Shown here: positions 59,647 to 64,000 of the stretch, one piece after another | How positions within the stretch are numbered: the first letter of the stretch is position 1 | Layout of the letters: each line of letters begins with the position of its first letter | Source of the DNA: Spirosoma endbachense | GTDB taxonomy: Bacteria > Bacteroidota > Bacteroidia > Cytophagales > Spirosomataceae | Direction of reading: 5' to 3' | Assembly: GCF_010233585.1 (NCBI RefSeq) | Contig: NZ_CP045997.1 | Location: forward strand, 6,499,018 to 6,563,017 | DNA length: 64,000 nt | The notes under the pieces: generated by a model | Database searches by the model: none | The model's input: only the letters and a program-made list of their open reading frames with translations | What the model was told of the DNA's origin: nothing | Program-made: the position numbers and the translations under genes

Positions 59647-59705
59647 AGTAACATGGGTGGAAACCCGGAGAAGACGTTATATCGCGGGTGAAAACCCGCG
59701 TTACT
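59647..59705. repeat. REP-like pair of hairpins before a pseudouridine synthase gene
   Basis: Two related stems, GGGT-GGA-AACCC (about 59655-59666) and CGCGGGT-GAAA-ACCCGCG (59683-59700, GNRA-type loop), are enclosed by AGTAAC (59647-59652) / GTTACT (59700-59705). Arranged as an imperfect inverted repeat of a GTAAC...GGGT unit. The last base is 1 nt before the ATG at 59707. No coding potential. Confidence 0.6.
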
Positions 59706-59706
59706 T

Positions 59707-60453
59707 ATGAATAAGAAACCATTTCAGGTGATTTACGAAGACAATCACCTATTGATTGTTAATAAAGAGCCGGGGATTCTGGTTCAGGGTGACCGCACAG
59801 GCGATACTACCCTGCTGGATGTACTGAAGCAGTACGTAAAAGAAAAATACGAAAAACCCGGTGAAGTATTTCTGGGTTTAGTACACCGGCTCGACCGGCC
59901 GGTAAGTGGACTGGTTGTGTTTGCCCGGACATCGAAAGCGTTGGAACGGATGAACGAAATCTTCCGTAAACGGCAGGTACAAAAGACCTACTGGGCAGTC
60001 GTTCGACACAAGCCACCCAAAAATACCGATAAACTGGTTAACTGGCTCATTAAAGATGAGCAGAAGAACCAGGTAACGGTTTATGATTATGAAGTTCCGG
60101 GCTCGCAGAAAGCCGAACTATCGTATCGCGTAATGGGCAAAATCAATGAGCATTATCTGCTTGAAGTAAACCCAATTACGGGTCGGCCGCATCAGATTCG
60201 CTCACAGCTGGCGCACATGGGCTCCCCCATTCGGGGTGATGTTAAATACGGGTATGATCGGGCTGTTGCCGACAAAAAAATCTATCTCCATGCCCGTCGC
60301 CTGTATTTCATTCATCCGGTCAAACAGGCCGGAGCGCCGGATCGACCGATCATCTGTAAGGCTGGCTTACCTAATGATCCTTTCTGGGAAGAGTTTCTGG
60401 AACTGGATGATGAAAATTATAAAGATAAAAACATGGATTTTATTTTCGAATAA
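59707..60453 (+). CDS. RluA-family pseudouridine synthase
   Basis: A 248-residue pseudouridine synthase, second of this family in the window. YEDNHLLIVNKEPGILVQGD (10-29), catalytic LVHRLDRPVSGLVVFARTSKA (58-78, nucleophile D63), VNPITGRPHQIRSQLAHMGSPIRGDVKYG (about 158-186) and LHARRLYFIHPV are standard RluA/D blocks. No S4 domain. Close to RluC/RluD-like or TruC enzymes of Bacteroidota; target unknown. Confidence 0.93.
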   Translation: MNKKPFQVIYEDNHLLIVNKEPGILVQGDRTGDTTLLDVLKQYVKEKYEKPGEVFLGLVHRLDRPVSGLVVFARTSKALERMNEIFRKRQVQKTYWAVVRHKPPKNTDKLVNWLIKDEQKNQVTVYDYEVPGSQKAELSYRVMGKINEHYLLEVNPITGRPHQIRSQLAHMGSPIRGDVKYGYDRAVADKKIYLHARRLYFIHPVKQAGAPDRPIICKAGLPNDPFWEEFLELDDENYKDKNMDFIFE

Positions 60454-60497
60454 GAAAATTTGTATACATTTAGTATCCAAATTTTTGTCCTAATAAG

Positions 60498-60525
60498 AAA
60501 GGCGGAGCTAATTAGCCCCGCCTTT
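60498..60525. terminator. Bidirectional terminator between convergent genes
   Basis: AAAGGCGG (60498-60505) and CCGCCTTT (60518-60525) flank an inner palindrome GCTAATTAGC, with one A-C mismatch. Lies between the pseudouridine synthase gene and the convergent barrel gene. Confidence 0.8.
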
Positions 60526-60586
60526 ACTGATTCAGGTTGATTCAACAAAAAATATAAAATCTTGTAGTGAATGATGAAATCGAAGA

Positions 60587-61285
60587 TCAATAGCCGCCGA
60601 TCGGGAATGAATAGCCCAGCGATACGGCCACGCCCCGGTTACGCGCATTGATGTTAATGACTGGAACTTGTACCTGCCGGGTGAACCCATGCGTGTAGCG
60701 GCCTTCAATGAAGAACTTACCAACACCAGCATCCATCGATAAACCCAGGCCACCAACAGCGCCAACATCCCAGCGACTCAGCATGTTACCGTAATTAACG
60801 TCGACATCGATAGGCTGGGTCGTAATGAGCGCCGTTGCACGGGTGCGAACTCGGCCATCGAGGGCGTAACTCACCGCCGGGCCAGCAATCAGATAAGGCT
60901 GAACCGCACCGTCGGACAGGTTTATTTTAGCCAGTAAAGGGATTTCGATGGTTTGTGACTGATAGGCAATCCGAGCCCCCAGAGGTAGTGTAAATCCACC
61001 AAGATTAATATCCAGTCCTTCTTTAACAACGAATCCTTTTTGTACATAAGCCACTTCAGGACGGAATGATACGCGGTCACTAACTGGAATATCTAAGAAA
61101 ATGGCACCGGTTGGGCCGGGCGAAGGATGCAGATTTGGTGTAAGACTACCCAGAAAATCGGGCTTGGACGCAAAGCCCCAGTTGGCACCACCCCGGATAC
61201 CGATCTGAACCTGAGCAAATGATGTTTGAACAGCGAATAGGGTAAAGGCAAACGCAATAACACGGGCAAGCACAATACGTTTCAT
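60587..61285 (-). CDS. Outer membrane beta-barrel protein (porin family)
   Basis: A 232-residue protein with a signal peptide (MKRIVLARVIAFAFTLFAVQTSFAQ, cleavage after about 24). The mature part alternates amphipathic strands: VQIGIRGGANWGF, GAIFLDIPVSDRVSFRPEVAYVQKGFVV, SQTIEIPLLAKINLSDGAVQPYLIAGPAVSYALDG, WDVGAVGGLGLSMDAGVGKFFIEGRYTHGF and GVAVSLGYSFPIGGY. It matches the small eight-stranded outer membrane protein beta-barrel (OMP_b-brl) type common in Bacteroidota. Function is usually structural; unknown here. Confidence 0.9.
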   Translation of the reverse strand: MKRIVLARVIAFAFTLFAVQTSFAQVQIGIRGGANWGFASKPDFLGSLTPNLHPSPGPTGAIFLDIPVSDRVSFRPEVAYVQKGFVVKEGLDINLGGFTLPLGARIAYQSQTIEIPLLAKINLSDGAVQPYLIAGPAVSYALDGRVRTRATALITTQPIDVDVNYGNMLSRWDVGAVGGLGLSMDAGVGKFFIEGRYTHGFTRQVQVPVININARNRGVAVSLGYSFPIGGY

Positions 61286-61440
61286 GGTCTGAAGGAAAAA
61301 ATGGATTGGTAAAATAGGAACCTGAACTTGATTGTGTAAAGCGTTTGCGATAGGCTGTCTGCGTTTTGTGTAAATCGATGGTTGGACAGAGCGTTTGAAA
61401 AAAAGATTAATGATGAATTGAAATTATTTTACAATCCTCT

Positions 61441-62223
61441 ATGAATGAGCAACTAAATTTATTGTCGGATCGCGTCGAGCCGCTTCGCCAACAACTAACC
61501 AATCATCCGCTATATGCTTCGGTGCGTACCATCGACGATCTGCGGTTATTTATGCAGTCGCATGTATGGGCTGTCTGGGACTTCATGTCGCTGTTGAAGG
61601 CCTTACAGCGTAATCTGACCTGCGTAGATGTTCCCTGGAGGCCGATTGGCAATCCCGAAACACGATATCTGATCAACGAAATCGTTGTTGGAGAAGAAAG
61701 TGACATCGATCCGGATGGCAATCGACTCAGTCATTTTGAGCTTTATCTGAAGGCTATGAATGAGGCTGGTGCCCCTACTCATCAGATCGACGCACTCATA
61801 AGCGAACTAACCCAGGGCCAAACCATCGACGAAGCGCTCTCAAACGTGAGTTTGCCGGAAGGGAGCCGCCAATTTGTCAATTTCACGTTTGATCTAATCA
61901 AAAAAGGTCAATTGCATGAAATTGCAGCTGTATTTACGTTTGGGCGCGAAGATCTGATACCCGATCTGTTTATTGCTCTTGTCCGACAACTGCGAGATCA
62001 GTCGCCCGAACGGCTTGGCCTTTTCACATATTACCTCGAACGACATATTGAAGTCGATGGCGACCATCATTCGCATTTAGCTAAAGCCATGACGGCCGAA
62101 CTTTGCGGATCTGATACCCAACGCTGGAACGAGGCTACGCTAGCCGTTGAAGCGGCTCTGGTTGCCCGAATTGCTTTATGGGATAGTGTTTACGAACAGA
62201 TCTCTCTTGCAGAACCGGCTTAA
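61441..62223 (+). CDS. DUF3050 (heme-oxygenase-like fold) protein
   Basis: A 260-residue all-helical protein of the DUF3050 family, related to heme-oxygenase-like iron oxidases. LRQQLTNHPLYASVRTIDDLRLFMQSHVWAVWDFMSLLKALQRNLTCVDVPW (16-67) holds the N-terminal His (H40), INEIVVGEESDIDPDG (about 79-94) contains the Glu pair, and LERHIEVDGDHHSHL (near 200) has the C-terminal His/Glu cluster. The residues fit a di-metal site. Monocistronic with a strong terminator. Activity unknown. Confidence 0.88.
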   Translation: MNEQLNLLSDRVEPLRQQLTNHPLYASVRTIDDLRLFMQSHVWAVWDFMSLLKALQRNLTCVDVPWRPIGNPETRYLINEIVVGEESDIDPDGNRLSHFELYLKAMNEAGAPTHQIDALISELTQGQTIDEALSNVSLPEGSRQFVNFTFDLIKKGQLHEIAAVFTFGREDLIPDLFIALVRQLRDQSPERLGLFTYYLERHIEVDGDHHSHLAKAMTAELCGSDTQRWNEATLAVEAALVARIALWDSVYEQISLAEPA

Positions 62224-62245
62224 CCAGCTTATTTCTACTAGTCTC

Positions 62246-62280
62246 AATGCCCGAACAGGCCTAAATCCTGTTCGGGCATT
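62246..62280 (+). terminator. Terminator of the DUF3050 gene
   Basis: AATGCCCGAACAGG (62246-62259) and CCTGTTCGGGCATT (62267-62280) form a perfect 14-bp stem with a 7-nt loop, followed by TTCTTTA, 22 nt after the stop. Confidence 0.88.
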
Positions 62281-62433
62281 TTCTTTATAATTCATCGGTT
62301 TGTACTTTTTCTTGAAAACATTATAGCGGACTTGTAACTTTACTAATTCACCGCATTCTGTTGGTAAACAGCCACGATACAATGGCTATTCAATCGAATG
62401 TATTGAATCGAATTGCGACCCCCTTAACCTGTG

Positions 62434-63237
62434 ATGAAATACATAAAGCCTACTAAATTTAGCTACTTGCCTAAGTTTCTGATGCCTTTAGACCTGCTCG
62501 GCATTTTTGAGCGAGATCCGTTTGGCAACTCACTTCTGGTTAGACGTATGCTGATTGGTATTGTTGGCTGGCTTACCTATGCTCGTTACACAGTCGTCAA
62601 TCGAATTCAGATTGAGGGCACCGAAAATCTGGAAAACTTACCGATCAATAACGTCCTCTTCCTGTCGAACCACCAGACTTATTTTGCCGACGTTATTGCC
62701 TTCTTCCATATCTTCTGCGCCGTTAAATGGGGATTTCAGAATACGATGCTACCACCGGTGTATCTTCTTGGGCCCCGAGCCCGGCAATACTACGTGGCGG
62801 CATCAGAAACGATGAAGAAAGGAATTGTGCCCAGAATTTTTTCGGCGGGCGGTGCTTTAACGATTGAACGCTCCTGGCGTGCTGAAGGGCGCGAAGTACA
62901 GCGATCGGTAGACACGTCTGCCAACGATAAAATCGCGAAAGCATTGGCTCATGGCTGGGTGGTTAGCTTCCCACAAGGAACAACGAGTCCCTACGCTCCG
63001 GTCCGGAAAGGGACCGGACATCTTATCAAAAACAACGAGCCAATCGTAATACCGGTAGTTATCAACGGTTTCCGCCGGGCCTTCGATAAGAAAGGACTGA
63101 GGTTCAAAAAGCGCAATACATTATTAACCGTAAAGTTTAAAGCGCCACTTCTGGTAAGCCCCGACGATACCGTCGACGATATTGTGGCCAAAGTTCGACA
63201 CGCCATCGAACAGGATGCGCCCGAATGGGTGAAATAA
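62434..63237 (+). CDS. Lysophospholipid acyltransferase (PlsC-like) family protein
   Basis: A 267-residue acyltransferase. The acceptor motif is SNHQTYFADVI (78-88), giving H80-X5-D86 rather than the usual HX4D. FPQGTTSPYAPVRKGTGHLIKNNEPIVIPVVINGFRRAF (about 176-214) matches the FPEGT motif and following block. A hydrophobic segment (about 35-50) probably tethers it to the inner membrane. It likely acylates lysophosphatidate or another lysolipid. The in-frame GTG one codon upstream is not needed. Confidence 0.85.
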   Translation: MKYIKPTKFSYLPKFLMPLDLLGIFERDPFGNSLLVRRMLIGIVGWLTYARYTVVNRIQIEGTENLENLPINNVLFLSNHQTYFADVIAFFHIFCAVKWGFQNTMLPPVYLLGPRARQYYVAASETMKKGIVPRIFSAGGALTIERSWRAEGREVQRSVDTSANDKIAKALAHGWVVSFPQGTTSPYAPVRKGTGHLIKNNEPIVIPVVINGFRRAFDKKGLRFKKRNTLLTVKFKAPLLVSPDDTVDDIVAKVRHAIEQDAPEWVK

Positions 63238-63329
63238 TCGAAGCAAAGACCAACTTCCCAAAAGGTTAGTTGCTTCAGGCTCTACGGCCCGACTCAACGA
63301 GTTGATCTTCGCTTTCGCTCAAAGCGCTG

Positions 63330-64000
63330 TTAAAGAATCCAGCGGAATAAAAGGTAAAGTGTGAAGGCCAATAGCATGGAAACAGGTAGCGTCAATACCC
63401 ACGCTAAAGCAATGTTCCGAATGGTACCCGCCTGAAGATTTTTAACCCCTTTGCTGGCAACCATACTTCCTGCAATGCCCGAAGAGAGAACGTGCGTGGT
63501 GCTAACGGGCAGTTTTAACGCCGATGCTAACCCAATCATACTGGCAGCGACCAGTTCGGCCGAAGCGCCCTGTGCATACGTTAAATGCTGCTTGCCAATT
63601 TTTTCGCCAACGGTTACCACAATCCGGCGCCAGCCGATCATCGTACCTAGGCCAAGCGAAAGAGCAATCATCAGAATTACCCACAATGGAGCATAATCGG
63701 TAAAACGACGCAAACCGTTTTCTTCGCTCAGGCTCTTTTTCATCACCGCCAGTTGGCTCGCGCTAAGGTTGGCCCCTTCATCTTCGGCAATTTTATTCAT
63801 GTTGCTGTTGATAAGCAGCAGATCGCGCCGAACATTCAAGCGTTCTTCCTTGGGAATTTTATTATCGACCAGCGGAGCATTGACCATCGCCTTCAGTTCG
63901 GCCAGTTCAATACGGGTACGCGCCAGGCGATCACGGTTTATGGGCGCAAGCTGATTTGAATCCAGCGTTGCGATCGTCTGTTCGATACCCGTAATGTTTG
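63330..64000 (-). CDS. PiT family inorganic phosphate transporter (N-terminal part beyond window)
   Basis: An open frame runs from the right window edge on the minus strand to the stop at 63330. It starts with a charged loop (NITGIEQTIATLDSNQLAPI..., ELAELKAMVNAPLVDNKIPKEERLNVRRDL) and continues with helices: YAPLWVILMIALSLGLGTMIGWRRIVVTVGEKIGKQHLTYAQGASAELVAASMIGLASALKLPVSTTHVLSSGIAGSMVASKGVKNLQ. The GxLPVSTTHVLSSGIAG block is the C-terminal PHO4 signature. Inner-membrane phosphate/cation symporter. The large hydrophilic loop is the usual middle domain. Confidence 0.92.
   Translation of the reverse strand, partial: NITGIEQTIATLDSNQLAPINRDRLARTRIELAELKAMVNAPLVDNKIPKEERLNVRRDLLLINSNMNKIAEDEGANLSASQLAVMKKSLSEENGLRRFTDYAPLWVILMIALSLGLGTMIGWRRIVVTVGEKIGKQHLTYAQGASAELVAASMIGLASALKLPVSTTHVLSSGIAGSMVASKGVKNLQAGTIRNIALAWVLTLPVSMLLAFTLYLLFRWIL

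Noticed and set aside
1..64000. tRNA, rRNA, CRISPR, prophage or insertion sequence features
   Set aside because: Reading both strands gave no T-loop or cloverleaf sequence, no regularly spaced direct repeats, and no transposase, integrase or phage structural genes.

Overview
The window is chromosomal DNA of a Bacteroidota bacterium, most likely a Cytophagales member of the Spirosoma type. The evidence is family content (DUF3078, DUF4292, DUF5522, DUF2520, a PASTA-bearing FtsI, the gene order rplM-rpsI-rpsB-tsf), Bacteroidota-style promoters (TTG/TTTG, about 19-20 nt, TAnnTTTG), weak or absent Shine-Dalgarno sequences and several TTG starts. The genus is inference. No tRNA, rRNA, CRISPR array, insertion sequence or prophage was recognised.

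Layout. 1-3.2 kb (+): the tail of an unknown gene, a DUF433/DUF5615 toxin-antitoxin-like pair, a DUF3052-like gene, xylose isomerase and a secreted NTF2-like protein. 3.2-30.7 kb: almost all minus strand. It holds an enoyl-CoA hydratase-like gene, a radical SAM gene, accD, an AlkD-type glycosylase and a division/cell-wall (dcw) cluster in two blocks. The downstream block is murD-ftsW-murG-murC-ftsQ-ftsA-ftsZ (7-15.9 kb) and the upstream block is ftsL-ftsI-murE-mraY (23.7-29.1 kb). Between them lie mscL, a DUF3078 protein, an MscS-like channel, two tandem ECF sigma genes (the first followed by a 57-residue protein), tsf, rpsB, rpsI, rplM and a plus-strand small-protein/nucleotidyltransferase pair.

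30.7-46.8 kb: an M28 peptidase, a DUF3431 protein, a secreted S9 peptidase, a J-domain-like protein, an exported SAM hydroxide adenosyltransferase, three glycosyltransferases, a DUF2520 protein, a degenerate sigma-like/anti-sigma/YCF48 cassette and a three-subunit molybdenum aldehyde oxidoreductase. 47-64 kb: an ABC-F ATPase with a long leader holding a candidate leader peptide, a secreted zinc-protease/MORN protein, rocD, DUF5522, rpmB, two RluA-type pseudouridine synthases, ohr, a TPR/DUF4292/EnvC envelope cluster, panB, an outer-membrane barrel, DUF3050, an acyltransferase and the C-terminal part of a phosphate transporter cut by the window edge.

Much of the non-coding DNA is made of long, often perfect palindromes. 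Some are clear terminators. Two, at 30849-30926 and 47013-47068, share an identical 18-nt apical half-site and look like members of a dispersed palindromic repeat family. Small genes not obvious from long reading frames were found at 18270-18443 (-), 51861-52040 (+) and possibly 4081-4215 (+) and 47151-47252 (+).
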